Shown: piece after piece, positions 43,101-52,599 of the stretch
Layout: each line of letters starts with the position of its first letter
Position numbering within the stretch: position 1 is the stretch's first letter
DNA from: Fulvivirga maritima
GTDB taxonomy: Bacteria; Bacteroidota; Bacteroidia; Cytophagales; Cyclobacteriaceae
Assembly (NCBI RefSeq): GCF_021389955.1
Contig: NZ_CP089980.1
Coordinates: forward strand, 2,165,001 to 2,229,000
Reading direction: 5' to 3'
Length of the DNA: 64,000 nt
Notes under the pieces: generated by a model
Seen by the model: only the letters and a program-made list of their open reading frames with translations
The model's database searches: none
What the model was told of the DNA's origin: nothing
Made by a program: the position numbers and the translations under genes

Positions 43101-45119
43101 ATGAAAAATTCTATCTTAATTTTTCTGGTATTGATACTAGGTGTTTTTTCCGCCAAAGCAGCTAATTATTATGTTGCTACAAATGGAAATGATTCTAACT
43201 CAGGATCGAGTGGGAGTCCATTTTACACACTGCAGAGAGCAGTGAATGTAGCCAGTTCTGGCGATTACATTTATGTGCGTGGAGGTACGTATAATTATTC
43301 CAGCACAGTGGTAATACCCAGGAATAAGTCTGGCTCTTCTAGTTCACCCATTAGGGTTTGGGCTGATGGTGGAGTGCCCATCTTTAATTTTTCTGCTCAG
43401 TCAGAAAATTCTTCTAACCGTGGAATAGTTCTGGATGCTAACTATTGGCATTTCAGAGGTATTACTATTCAGCAGGCAGGAGACAATGGTATGCTTGTAG
43501 CTGGAAACAACAATACTATTGAAGACTGCATCTTTCACTCTAACCATGATACCGGTCTTCAAATAAGCAGGTATAATGGTTCTTATAACAGTATTAGCCA
43601 ATGGCCTGCTAATAATCTCATTTTGAGATGTGAATCTTTTAACAATAGAGATTCTGATAATGAAGATGCTGATGGTTTTGCCGCTAAACTTACAGTGGGT
43701 AATGGTAATGTCTTTGACGCTTGCGTTGCACATCATAACATTGATGATGGTTGGGATCTGTATACTAAAAATGATACAGGTCCGATTGGCCCAGTTACTT
43801 TACTTGGATGTATTGCTCATAATAATGGCGTATTACTAGACGGCAATACTTCTGGTGGTGGTGATAAGAACGGTTTTAAACTTGGTGGATCTGGAATTCA
43901 TGTTAACCATATAGTAAGAAGATGTATTGCCTATAATAATGGTAAGCATGGTTTTACTGACAATGGGAATACCGGTCGTATAGAGTTTACTAACAACACT
44001 TCTTATAATAATGATGATTATAACTTCCACACTCGTGATGGGGCTTCTCATGTTTTTAAGAATAACATTTCTTTTGAATCTTCTTCTAATGATCGTATCA
44101 GAGGAAATACTTCAGCACCAAACGTGTTTGATAATGGTGATTCATGGCCATATTCAGTGAGCAGTTCTGATTTTGTAACGTTAGTGCCAGGAGTTTATAA
44201 TGATCCTACCTCTAATGGCTTTTTATCTTTGGCTTCTGGTAGTGATCTTATAAATGTAGGCGTAACTTCATCAGGAATAAGCTATAATGGTTCTGCTCCT
44301 GATTTAGGTGCAGTAGAATCTAACGTCGGCGGCGGCGGAGGAGGTGGAGGAGGCGATGGCCCCACCTGTGGTACATGTGCCAGTGGTATAGTAAATGGTG
44401 GTACCTACCGCATTACCCCGAGACATGATGTAACTAAATCATTAGAGCTCTATGAACTTGAATCTGATAACGGGACTAACGTAAATCAATGGGAATACTG
44501 GAATGGAAGTTATCAGAAATGGTTAGCACGTGACCGTGGTAATGGATACTGGAGTTTTCACCCTCTAAATGCTCAAGGCAGAGCTTTAGATATTTGGGAG
44601 CTGTCTGAAGAAAGTGGAGCTAATGTAACTATTTTTGATTATTGGGGTGGAGAAGGTCAGCAGTTCTATTTCTCAAATGCCGGAAGCGGAGGCTGGGTAA
44701 GAATAAAATCCAGACTAAGTGATAAGTGTCTAGATGTTGAAGATGCTTCAACTGCAGATGGTGCTAATGTTATGCAGTGGGATTGCTTAAGCGACCAGTA
44801 TAATCAAATGTTTAGATTTGAACCAGTATCAACATCTTCTGCTAGAATTAATTTAGAAGATGAGGGGGGAAATAATAACTTTAAATACAGATTCTACCCT
44901 AATCCGGTTAGCAGTACCTTGAATTTAGAAGTGGCCGAAGTAACAGAAAGTACTACGATGGAAATTGTAGACCCTGCTGGTAAGGCGGTAATGACCAAAA
45001 AAGTGGTTAATAATACTTCAACAGTGGATGTGGGTGGACTGAAGGCAGGCATTTATATTCTTCTTATTAAAGAGAATGATAAGCAGCTTCTTTCTGAAAA
45101 TATTTACATCACTAAATAA
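43101..45119 (+). CDS. Secreted PL9-type pectate lyase with ricin-type lectin and T9SS domain
   Basis: A 672-residue protein with a signal peptide (about 1-20, ending AKAA). The PL9-like beta-helix (about 21-405) is a close relative of the N-terminal part of the 37293 gene, with the catalytic-lysine candidate again at K196 (DADGFAAKLTVG). A glycine linker of ten or so residues leads to a ricin-B-like module (about 422-577) and a T9SS domain from YRFYPNPV (about 598). I start at the ATG at 43101 because it directly opens the signal peptide; the longer frame begins with a TTG. The gene is 47 bases after the beta-helix/ricin gene and probably shares its transcript. Confidence 0.9.
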   Translation: MKNSILIFLVLILGVFSAKAANYYVATNGNDSNSGSSGSPFYTLQRAVNVASSGDYIYVRGGTYNYSSTVVIPRNKSGSSSSPIRVWADGGVPIFNFSAQSENSSNRGIVLDANYWHFRGITIQQAGDNGMLVAGNNNTIEDCIFHSNHDTGLQISRYNGSYNSISQWPANNLILRCESFNNRDSDNEDADGFAAKLTVGNGNVFDACVAHHNIDDGWDLYTKNDTGPIGPVTLLGCIAHNNGVLLDGNTSGGGDKNGFKLGGSGIHVNHIVRRCIAYNNGKHGFTDNGNTGRIEFTNNTSYNNDDYNFHTRDGASHVFKNNISFESSSNDRIRGNTSAPNVFDNGDSWPYSVSSSDFVTLVPGVYNDPTSNGFLSLASGSDLINVGVTSSGISYNGSAPDLGAVESNVGGGGGGGGGDGPTCGTCASGIVNGGTYRITPRHDVTKSLELYELESDNGTNVNQWEYWNGSYQKWLARDRGNGYWSFHPLNAQGRALDIWELSEESGANVTIFDYWGGEGQQFYFSNAGSGGWVRIKSRLSDKCLDVEDASTADGANVMQWDCLSDQYNQMFRFEPVSTSSARINLEDEGGNNNFKYRFYPNPVSSTLNLEVAEVTESTTMEIVDPAGKAVMTKKVVNNTSTVDVGGLKAGIYILLIKENDKQLLSENIYITK

Positions 45120-45128
45120 ATAAAAATG

Positions 45129-45181
45129 GGGCTGCCTCAATGTGATATTAATTAAATAACATTTTTGAGACAGCCCTTTTC
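45129..45181. terminator. Terminator between the pectinase island and the Gre-like gene
   Basis: The arms GGGCTGCCTCAA (45129-45140) and TTGAGACAGCCC (45165-45176) pair with one mismatch, followed by TTTT on the plus strand; on the minus strand the T-run after the stem is shorter. It ends the pectinase transcript and may serve both strands. Confidence 0.75.
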
Positions 45182-45643
45182 TTAAAGAATGTCTTCAATA
45201 ACGAACTTTCTGGTATTAAGTTCAAATGAATCTCCTTTTGATTTATCGATGAGCTGCATGCCTAAAGGTGAAGACGGAGCTATAGCAAAATAGTCTTTAC
45301 CATCCATAACTATTTTACCAGCACCAATGGTAATATAAAAACTACCATTGTTTGTAATCACCAAGCTGCCTGACTGGGCTGTTGTATGAGATCTTCCCGG
45401 ATTAATGCTTAAGATTATTTCTTTCAATTTCTGAGCTTCAGCCAATTGAATGGCATTGTTCTCCATCTCTTGTTGCATCATTTCTCTTCCGGTTTCATAC
45501 TTGTCTCCAGCCGAGCTTTTAGTCTCATCGTTAGCGGCCGCCTGCGCTGACTCCATAGCATCTTTGGCATTCTTTATCCTCTGATCTACAAAGCTTACGC
45601 AGTGGTCGTATAGTTTTTTCTTTAAGCTAATTTGCTGTTCCAT
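45182..45643 (-). CDS. GreA/GreB-like transcription factor
   Basis: A 153-residue protein with an N-terminal helical hairpin (about 8-80; SAQAAANDETKSSAGDKYETGREMMQQEMENNA, similar to the coiled-coil arm of Gre factors with acidic tip residues) and a C-terminal FKBP-like domain (IAPSSPLGMQLIDKSKGDSFEL). Gre factors restart backtracked RNA polymerase; the Bacteroidota short form is often labelled 3-oxoacyl-ACP synthase in databases, which nothing in the sequence supports. It stands alone between the pectinase island and gltD. Confidence 0.8.
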   Translation of the reverse strand: MEQQISLKKKLYDHCVSFVDQRIKNAKDAMESAQAAANDETKSSAGDKYETGREMMQQEMENNAIQLAEAQKLKEIILSINPGRSHTTAQSGSLVITNNGSFYITIGAGKIVMDGKDYFAIAPSSPLGMQLIDKSKGDSFELNTRKFVIEDIL

Positions 45644-45711
45644 TTTGCATAGTGATGAATAAAATGCAAAATTTAATAAGTTAAACGAGCAATTAACCTT
45701 TTCCTGAAAAA

Positions 45712-47175
45712 TTATTTTTCTACAGCAATATTCAGGAACGAGTCATCTTTAGCTTCAAGCTTGCTTTCACCCATCAAATAACGATCTACGGCAATAGCAG
45801 CCTCTCTACCTTCTGAGATGGCCCACACTACCAAAGATTGACCTCTACGGGCATCACCAGCAGCAAAAACATGACTCTTGTTAGTCTGATAGCCTCTGGT
45901 TAGAGCATTGCCTCTAGGGTCTTTCTCTACATCAAAAGCATCTAACAACTTGTTTTCAGGAGCTAAAAAGCCAATGGCCAAAAGAGCCAATTCACATGGT
46001 ATTTCCCTTTCTGTACCTTCTATTTCATTAAAGGTAGGTCTGCCATCTTCTCCGGAAGCCCACTCTATGTCTACTAGTTTTACTTTTTCAAGCTTACCAT
46101 TACTGCCGATAAACTCTTTGGTTAAGATAGCCCACTTTCTGTCAGCTCCTTCTTCATGAGAAGAAGAGGTTCTCAGAGTCATAGGCCAAAGAGGCCAAGG
46201 ATCTTTATCTGTTCTATGAGTTAAAGGCTTGGTCAATAGCTCTATCTGCATTACAGACTTAGCTCCATGCCTGTTAGAAGTACCAATACAGTCAGAACCT
46301 GTATCTCCACCACCTATAACCAGTACATTTTTGTCTTTAGCAGTAATTTTATCATTTACCTGATCTCCTGCCACTTCTTTATTTTGTCGTGTAAGGAAAT
46401 CCATGGCGAAGTGAACGCCATCCAGCTCTCTGCCTGGTATAGGCAGATCTCTGGGGTGAGTAGAACCAGCACATATTACCACGGCATCGAAGTTGTTTTC
46501 TAACTCAGAAGCTGGAATATCAGTACCTATAAAGCTATTAGTTTTAAAGGTAATGCCTTCCTGCTCCATTACTTCAACTCTTCGGTCTATTACCCATTTT
46601 TCTAATTTGAAATCCGGGATTCCGTATCTAAGTAAGCCTCCTATTCTGTCCGCTCTTTCAAATACAGTAACCAAATGCCCCGCCTTGTTTAACTGTGCGG
46701 CAGTGGCTAACCCGGCAGGACCGGAACCTATTACTGCTACTGTTTTACCCGTTCTTTCTTGTGGCGGTTGTGGTGTTATGTAGCCTAATTCATAGGCTTT
46801 TTCTGCAATAGTTTTTTCTATATGTTCTATAGCTACCGGAGGTTTATTAATGCCCAATACGCAACTTGCTTCACAAGGGGCAGGGCATATTCTGCCGGTA
46901 AATTCAGGGAAGTTGTTAGTAGAAGTAAGTATTTCTACTGCTTCCTCCCATTGTTCTCTATAAACAGCATCATTAAATTCAGGAATAATATTTCCTAATG
47001 GGCAGCCACTATGGCAAAAAGGGATGCCACAATCCATGCAACGTGCTGCTTGCTGCTTAGTCTTAGTCTCAGGAAATTCCTCATAGATTTCTTTATAATC
47101 ATGAATTCTTGTTTGAGGGTCTCTTGAAGATGGCAGCTCTCTGTCGTATTGTAAAAATCCGTCTTTTTGTCCCAT
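45712..47175 (-). CDS. gltD: Glutamate synthase small subunit
   Basis: A 487-residue flavoprotein subunit of NADPH glutamate synthase. Two iron-sulfur motifs lie at the N-terminus (CMDCGIPFCHSGCPLGN and CPAPCEASC). The FAD site GSGPAGLATAAQL is near residue 152 and the NADPH site GGGDTGSDC near 289. It passes electrons to GltB. It lies one base after gltB on the same strand. Confidence 0.97.
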   Translation of the reverse strand: MGQKDGFLQYDRELPSSRDPQTRIHDYKEIYEEFPETKTKQQAARCMDCGIPFCHSGCPLGNIIPEFNDAVYREQWEEAVEILTSTNNFPEFTGRICPAPCEASCVLGINKPPVAIEHIEKTIAEKAYELGYITPQPPQERTGKTVAVIGSGPAGLATAAQLNKAGHLVTVFERADRIGGLLRYGIPDFKLEKWVIDRRVEVMEQEGITFKTNSFIGTDIPASELENNFDAVVICAGSTHPRDLPIPGRELDGVHFAMDFLTRQNKEVAGDQVNDKITAKDKNVLVIGGGDTGSDCIGTSNRHGAKSVMQIELLTKPLTHRTDKDPWPLWPMTLRTSSSHEEGADRKWAILTKEFIGSNGKLEKVKLVDIEWASGEDGRPTFNEIEGTEREIPCELALLAIGFLAPENKLLDAFDVEKDPRGNALTRGYQTNKSHVFAAGDARRGQSLVVWAISEGREAAIAVDRYLMGESKLEAKDDSFLNIAVEK

Positions 47176-47176
47176 A

Positions 47177-50100
47177 TTATACAGCCACTTTTAGTGCTTC
47201 TTTTCTTTTTAATAAAACTTTTTTGTAATCGTGAGGAATGACTTTAACAAACTTGCTAAGCTCACCAACCCAGTTCTCTAATACTTTTTGTGCCAAAGCA
47301 CTGCCAGTATTTTTGAGGTGGTTTTCCAGCATTTTTCTTAAAAAGTCTTTGTCTTCCTCTTCAAGTGGATCAAGTCCAACCATGCCTTTGTTGCATAGCT
47401 GATCAAATGAATTGTCTTTGTCATACACATAAGCAATTCCACCACTCATACCTGCGGCGAAGTTTTTACCCGTAGGTCCTAGCACTACTACGTGCCCGCC
47501 TGTCATATATTCACAAGCGTGGTCTCCTACACCTTCTACCACTACGTTTACTCCAGAGTTTCTTACGCAGAAACGCTCTCCGGCCATGCCTCTGATGTAG
47601 GCTTCGCCTTTAGTAGCTCCATAAAAGGCCACGTTACCAATAATTATATTCTCTTCAGCTACAATAGTTGAAGTTTTGTCAGGATATACAGAAAGATGTC
47701 CTCCACACATGCCTTTTCCGAAGTAATCATTGGCTTCTCCTTCTAAGTCAAAGTGAACACCTGAGGTTAAGAAGGCTCCGAAGCTTTGTCCTGCAGATCC
47801 TCTGAATTTAAACCCTATAGTGTCGGCAGGTAATCCTTCTCCTTTGTATATTTTACTGATTTCGTTAGATAGAATAGCTCCTACTGCACGGTCAGTATTT
47901 TTAATTGGGAAGTCTTTACTTACTTTGGTCTTGTTTTCTAATGCCGGTTTGGCAGCATTAACCAGTTCCCAATCCAGCACCATGTCTAATTCATGATCTT
48001 GCTCTACTTGTTTGTAGATACCTACGTGATCAGAAATGGTTTCTTTAAATAGAATAGGAGTTAAATCAAGACTCTTATATTTCCAGTGGTTAATATCACT
48101 TCTTACTTTCAGTACGTCAGTTTGTCCTACCATTTCGTTGATAGTTCTGAAACCGAGTTGCGCCATGATTTGTCTCAAATCTTCAGCCAGGAAGGTGAAG
48201 AAGTTTACCACATGATCAGGATCTCCTGTAAACAGTTTTCTCAGGTCTTCATTTTGAGTAGCTATACCTACCGGACAAGTATTTAGATGACATTTTCTCA
48301 TCATAATACATCCTTCTACTACCAGGGCAGCGGTAGATATTCCCCATTCTTCAGCCCCTAATAGTGTAGCTATGGCTAGGTCTCTACCTGTTCTTAGCTG
48401 CCCATCAGTTTGTACTGTAATACGGCTTCTTAAGTCATTTTTTACCAGAGTCTGGTGCGCTTCAGCTAAGCCAAGCTCCCAAGGTAAACCAGCATGACGG
48501 ATAGAGCTCAAAGGAGATGCTCCTGTACCACCATCAGCCCCGGAAATAAGCACTACGTCAGCGTTAGCCTTACTAACACCGGCCGCCACAGTACCTACAC
48601 CTGCTTCGGAAACTAGTTTTACGTTTATTCTAGCCTTTCTATTGGCATTTTTTAAGTCAAAAATGAGCTGCGCAAGATCCTCAATAGAATAAATATCATG
48701 GTGAGGAGGCGGTGATATAAGCCCTACTCCCGGAGTGGAGTGTCTCACTCTTCCGATCCAGTCATCCACTTTGTGGCCGGGTAGCTGTCCCCCTTCACCA
48801 GGTTTTGCACCTTGAGCCATTTTTATTTGTAGCTCGTCAGCATTAGACAGGTAGTAGCTGGTTACACCAAATCTACCTGATGCTACTTGCTTAATGGCTG
48901 ATCTTTCCCAATCGCCATTTTCTTTTCTTTCAAACCTTATTTCATCTTCTCCGCCTTCTCCACTGTTGCTTTTAGCACCAATGCGGTTCATGGCTATGGC
49001 CAAAGTGGAGTGAGCCTCATGCGAGATAGATCCAAATGACATGGCTCCGGTAGCAAATCTTTTGAAGATCTCTTCCTTAGACTCTACTTCTTCTATAGGC
49101 ACTGCGTTTCTGCTCTTGAAGTCAAGCAAGCCTCTTAGGGTTAAAGCATCTCTGGTCTGATCATTGATCTTCTGAGCATACTTTTTATAAAGGTCGAAGT
49201 TATTAGTTTTAGTAGAATGCTGTAGTAAATGGATAGTCTCAGGGTTGAAAGTATGTCTTTCACCTCTACGTTTCCATTGGTACACACCACCAGTTTCCAA
49301 GGTTTTAGTGTTAGCATAATAAGCCCCTCTGTGTCTTGCCAGTACTTCGATAGCTAGGCCGTCGAAATCCAAACCATCTATTCTGGAAATAGTGCCTTTG
49401 AAGCATCGGTCTATCACTTTTTTGCTTAGGCCAAGGGCTTCAAATATCTGAGATGATTGGTAAGACTGAAGAGTACTGATACCCATTTTAGAAAGCACCT
49501 TCAATAAACCATAGCCAATTGCTTTTTGGTAGTTGGCTAGCGCTTCTTCTTCAGTGATTTTTTGTTCTAAAAGGTCTTCTTCATGTAGCTCTTTTATAGA
49601 TTCCAGAGCAAGGTAAGGGTTAATAGCACTAGCGCCATAACCTATAATAGTGGCAAAGTGATGCGTTTCTCTCACATCTCCGGCTTCTACCACCAAGCCT
49701 GCTTTGGTTCGTATTTTATTTTTTACCAAGTGCTGATGAATAGCTCCCGTGGCTAGTAAAGATGGAATAGGAGCGTGTTCTTTATCAACTGCTCTATCTG
49801 ATATTATCAATACTTTTTTTCCTGCTCTCACTGCCTCTTCAGCTGCCTGACAAATAGCATCAAGGCCTTCTTCTAAGCGCCCGGGTTCTCCATCAGCTAA
49901 AAATACTGAGTTAATTACTTGGTAATCAAATCCGAAATTGGCCATGTTCTTGAACTTCTGTAGGTCAGAGTTCAAAAGAACGGGCTGTGAAATATGGATT
50001 TGCTTAGTGTGCTCAGGAGTTTCTTCCAATATGTTCAAACTTTCTCCTACGCGAGTAAATAAAGACATTACTGTGCGCTCCCTGATCGGGTCAATAGGAG

Positions 50101-51694
50101 GGTTACTTACCTGAGCAAATAACTGTTTGAAATAGCTGGATATGTGCTGACTCTGGTCAGATAAAACGGCTAGCGGAGTGTCAGCTCCCATAGAACCAAT
50201 AGGCTCGGTACCGCTTACTGCCATAGGGCCTAAAATTACTTTTTGGTCTTCTTTAGTATAACCAAATGCTTTTTGTCTAAGCTGTAAAGTTTCTTTGTTG
50301 TAATCAGCTTCTAGTTCAGTAGGCTGAGGTACAAGTCTTAGCTTCGTTCTGTGGTCTTTGATCCACTTATCGTATGGGCTTTTTTTGCTTACCTTGGCTT
50401 TTACCTCTTCATCATAAACTACTTTGCCTTCTTCAATGTCTACCAATAGCATTTTGCCTGGCTGCATACGGCCGTTGCTCACTACATTTTCAGGCTTCAC
50501 TATCAGTGCTCCTGTTTCTGAAGATACTACCAGCCTGCCATCTTTAGTGATACAGTATCTTGAAGGGCGAAGTCCGTTTCTATCAAGTGTAGCCCCTATT
50601 TGCTTGCCATCAGTAAATACTAAGGCAGCGGGACCATCCCAGGGCTCCATAAGAGCAGCATGATATTTATAAAATGCCTTTCTATCGGCATCCATTAGTT
50701 CGTTATCTTCCCAGGCTTCGGGTACCATCATCATCATTACGTGGGGTAATGATCTTCCGCTGAGTACCAGCATCTCTACCAAAGCATCAAAGTTGGCAGA
50801 ATCAGAGTGTGCCGGGTTGGTGATAGGCAATAACATCTTCAGTTCTTCGTCTGTGAAGAGCGTAGATTTCATCATTGCCTCTTTTGATTTCATTTTAGTT
50901 ACATTACCTCTGATAGTGTTGATTTCACCATTGTGCGCAATGTATCTGAAAGGTTGTGCCAGTTTCCAGTTAGGGAAGGTGTTTGTGCTAAATCTGGAGT
51001 GAATAATGGCAAGAGCAGACGTTACGTGCTCATTTTGCAAATCAAAATAGTATGGTCTTAGCTGGTTAGTACGCAGCTGACCTTTGTATACCATTGTTTT
51101 GCTTGAAAGGCTAGGCACATAAAAGTCATGATTGTTTCCCTTTACATTATGACCAATGTAGTGCGTAGTATGATTTCTTAAAACGAAAAGTTTCCGTTCC
51201 AGCTCATCAGTGCTGATCTTTTCGTTATTATGTTTAAAAAATATCTGCTCAATTACAGGCTCCACTTTTCTGGCTCCAGAGCCCGGTATATTATGGTTTA
51301 CCGGCACACTCCTATAGCCTAATAGAGTAAAGCCCATCTCTTCTGCATGTTTTTCAAATATTGCGCGACATTCATTTCGCACGGCAGGGTTTACGGGAAA
51401 GAATACCATTCCTGCTCCATACTTACCGGCTTCGGGTAATTCAAAGCCTAGCTCTTTACATTCCTTCGCGAGAAAATCGTGTGGAATCTGAATAAGAATA
51501 CCTGCACCGTCACCGGTCTCAGGGTCACTGCCAGTACCTCCCCTGTGTTCCATATTTTCAAGCATATCTATAGCATCTTGAACAATGGAGGAGGATTTGC
51601 TACCATCTATGTTGGCAATGCACCCTATTCCGCAGGCGTCATGTTCTAGCTCTGGGGTGTACAACCCCCGCTGTTGATCACTTTTCATAAGCAT
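47177..51694 (-). CDS. gltB: Glutamate synthase large subunit
   Basis: A 1505-residue enzyme. The class II amidotransferase domain begins with the nucleophile Cys in HDACGIG (C21, after removal of a short propeptide); it releases ammonia from glutamine. The central and FMN synthase domains follow (RFATGAMSFGSISHEAHSTLAIAMNRIGAKSNSGEGGED), then the 3Fe-4S site CIMMRKCHLNTCPVG and the C-terminal GXGXG repeat domain. Two start codons are close, at 51694 and 51688. Forms an operon with gltD. Confidence 0.97.
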   Translation of the reverse strand: MLMKSDQQRGLYTPELEHDACGIGCIANIDGSKSSSIVQDAIDMLENMEHRGGTGSDPETGDGAGILIQIPHDFLAKECKELGFELPEAGKYGAGMVFFPVNPAVRNECRAIFEKHAEEMGFTLLGYRSVPVNHNIPGSGARKVEPVIEQIFFKHNNEKISTDELERKLFVLRNHTTHYIGHNVKGNNHDFYVPSLSSKTMVYKGQLRTNQLRPYYFDLQNEHVTSALAIIHSRFSTNTFPNWKLAQPFRYIAHNGEINTIRGNVTKMKSKEAMMKSTLFTDEELKMLLPITNPAHSDSANFDALVEMLVLSGRSLPHVMMMMVPEAWEDNELMDADRKAFYKYHAALMEPWDGPAALVFTDGKQIGATLDRNGLRPSRYCITKDGRLVVSSETGALIVKPENVVSNGRMQPGKMLLVDIEEGKVVYDEEVKAKVSKKSPYDKWIKDHRTKLRLVPQPTELEADYNKETLQLRQKAFGYTKEDQKVILGPMAVSGTEPIGSMGADTPLAVLSDQSQHISSYFKQLFAQVSNPPIDPIRERTVMSLFTRVGESLNILEETPEHTKQIHISQPVLLNSDLQKFKNMANFGFDYQVINSVFLADGEPGRLEEGLDAICQAAEEAVRAGKKVLIISDRAVDKEHAPIPSLLATGAIHQHLVKNKIRTKAGLVVEAGDVRETHHFATIIGYGASAINPYLALESIKELHEEDLLEQKITEEEALANYQKAIGYGLLKVLSKMGISTLQSYQSSQIFEALGLSKKVIDRCFKGTISRIDGLDFDGLAIEVLARHRGAYYANTKTLETGGVYQWKRRGERHTFNPETIHLLQHSTKTNNFDLYKKYAQKINDQTRDALTLRGLLDFKSRNAVPIEEVESKEEIFKRFATGAMSFGSISHEAHSTLAIAMNRIGAKSNSGEGGEDEIRFERKENGDWERSAIKQVASGRFGVTSYYLSNADELQIKMAQGAKPGEGGQLPGHKVDDWIGRVRHSTPGVGLISPPPHHDIYSIEDLAQLIFDLKNANRKARINVKLVSEAGVGTVAAGVSKANADVVLISGADGGTGASPLSSIRHAGLPWELGLAEAHQTLVKNDLRSRITVQTDGQLRTGRDLAIATLLGAEEWGISTAALVVEGCIMMRKCHLNTCPVGIATQNEDLRKLFTGDPDHVVNFFTFLAEDLRQIMAQLGFRTINEMVGQTDVLKVRSDINHWKYKSLDLTPILFKETISDHVGIYKQVEQDHELDMVLDWELVNAAKPALENKTKVSKDFPIKNTDRAVGAILSNEISKIYKGEGLPADTIGFKFRGSAGQSFGAFLTSGVHFDLEGEANDYFGKGMCGGHLSVYPDKTSTIVAEENIIIGNVAFYGATKGEAYIRGMAGERFCVRNSGVNVVVEGVGDHACEYMTGGHVVVLGPTGKNFAAGMSGGIAYVYDKDNSFDQLCNKGMVGLDPLEEEDKDFLRKMLENHLKNTGSALAQKVLENWVGELSKFVKVIPHDYKKVLLKRKEALKVAV

Positions 51695-51846
51695 TATAAT
51701 TTTTTAGGGATTGGCTAATGGAATTTAGCCGTTGAGCGACTCTTATCAAGAATACACTTTATAAATTTCTACGTAATTAACGAAAAATCCGACTTATATA
51801 CATAAAAGATAAAGTTATTTTATGATTTTTTCAAAGAGTGCGCGGA

Positions 51847-51854
51847 CAAATTTA
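51847..51854 (-). promoter_or_regulatory. Possible -7 box of gltBD
   Basis: The minus strand reads TAAATTTG, a match to TAnnTTTG, about 150 bases before gltB. No clear -33; a long leader would follow. Confidence 0.3.
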
Positions 51855-51909
51855 AAAATTATCAATTTTAAATCGTTTGCGAAAATTTTTATTTTGTCAC
51901 CTGTGCTGG

Positions 51910-52599
51910 TTATGCCTTAATGGCCTGAACCATCTCCTTTTTTCCAGGAGGGCCCGGCAGAGAGTTTACCGTCAGTCCAAGGCTCTTTAAGTCTCTTTTT
52001 AACTGACCTTTGGCACAATAAGTAACAAACACAGCCTCAGGTTTCATAGCCTGAACTATCTTATTCAAAATATCATAACTCCAGAGTTCTTCTTGCTTGC
52101 TGGGAGCGAAGGCATCAAAATAAATAATGTCAAAAGCAGCTTCCGGCAAGGTACATTCCTCTAGCTTTTTATCTATTTTTTTTAACAAAAAATGGTTGTG
52201 AATTGGTTCATCATTATTCCATGCAGTTTGGTGGATTTTAGAAAACCACTCTTTGGCTTCTGGAGCTTTTAGATAATCACAATAGTTTAGATGATCAGTC
52301 AGCTCTGCCTTTAGGGGGTAAGCTTCTATGGAAGTGAAGTGTATTTTTTGCTGATGAGCATGGGCATAGTCTGCGGTAAGTAGCGCATTGAGGCCCGTGC
52401 CCAGGCCCACTTCAAATATGGAATAAGCAGGCTGAGGGGCCTGCTGTATTTTATACTCAAGGCCCGACTTTATAAAAACATGAACAGACTCTTGCACCGC
52501 GCCATGAAAAGAGTGATAGGTTTCATTTAAACGAGATACATACAGGCTATGAGAGCCATCGTCTGTAGTGATTAATTTTATGTCAGGTTGTTTGCTCAT
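51910..52599 (-). CDS. mnmD: tRNA 5-methylaminomethyl-2-thiouridine methyltransferase MnmD-like
   Basis: A 229-residue SAM-dependent methyltransferase equal to the methylating half of MnmC, without the FAD oxidase half. The SAM site lies in FEVGLGTGLNALLT (near 62-75), and the DUF752-type motif is FDIIYFDAFAPSKQEELWS (near 159-177). It would complete the mnm5s2U wobble modification in tRNA. It overlaps ispF by 4 bases. Confidence 0.9.
   Translation of the reverse strand: MSKQPDIKLITTDDGSHSLYVSRLNETYHSFHGAVQESVHVFIKSGLEYKIQQAPQPAYSIFEVGLGTGLNALLTADYAHAHQQKIHFTSIEAYPLKAELTDHLNYCDYLKAPEAKEWFSKIHQTAWNNDEPIHNHFLLKKIDKKLEECTLPEAAFDIIYFDAFAPSKQEELWSYDILNKIVQAMKPEAVFVTYCAKGQLKRDLKSLGLTVNSLPGPPGKKEMVQAIKA

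Noticed and set aside
37293-45119. Pectinase island as a recent mobile insertion
   Set aside because: No integrase, transposase, target duplication, tRNA or inverted ends were seen; base composition looks like its surroundings by eye.
45182-45643. Annotation as 3-oxoacyl-ACP synthase
   Set aside because: The protein is 153 residues with a coiled-coil hairpin and FKBP-like end, and lacks a ketosynthase Cys-His-His site.
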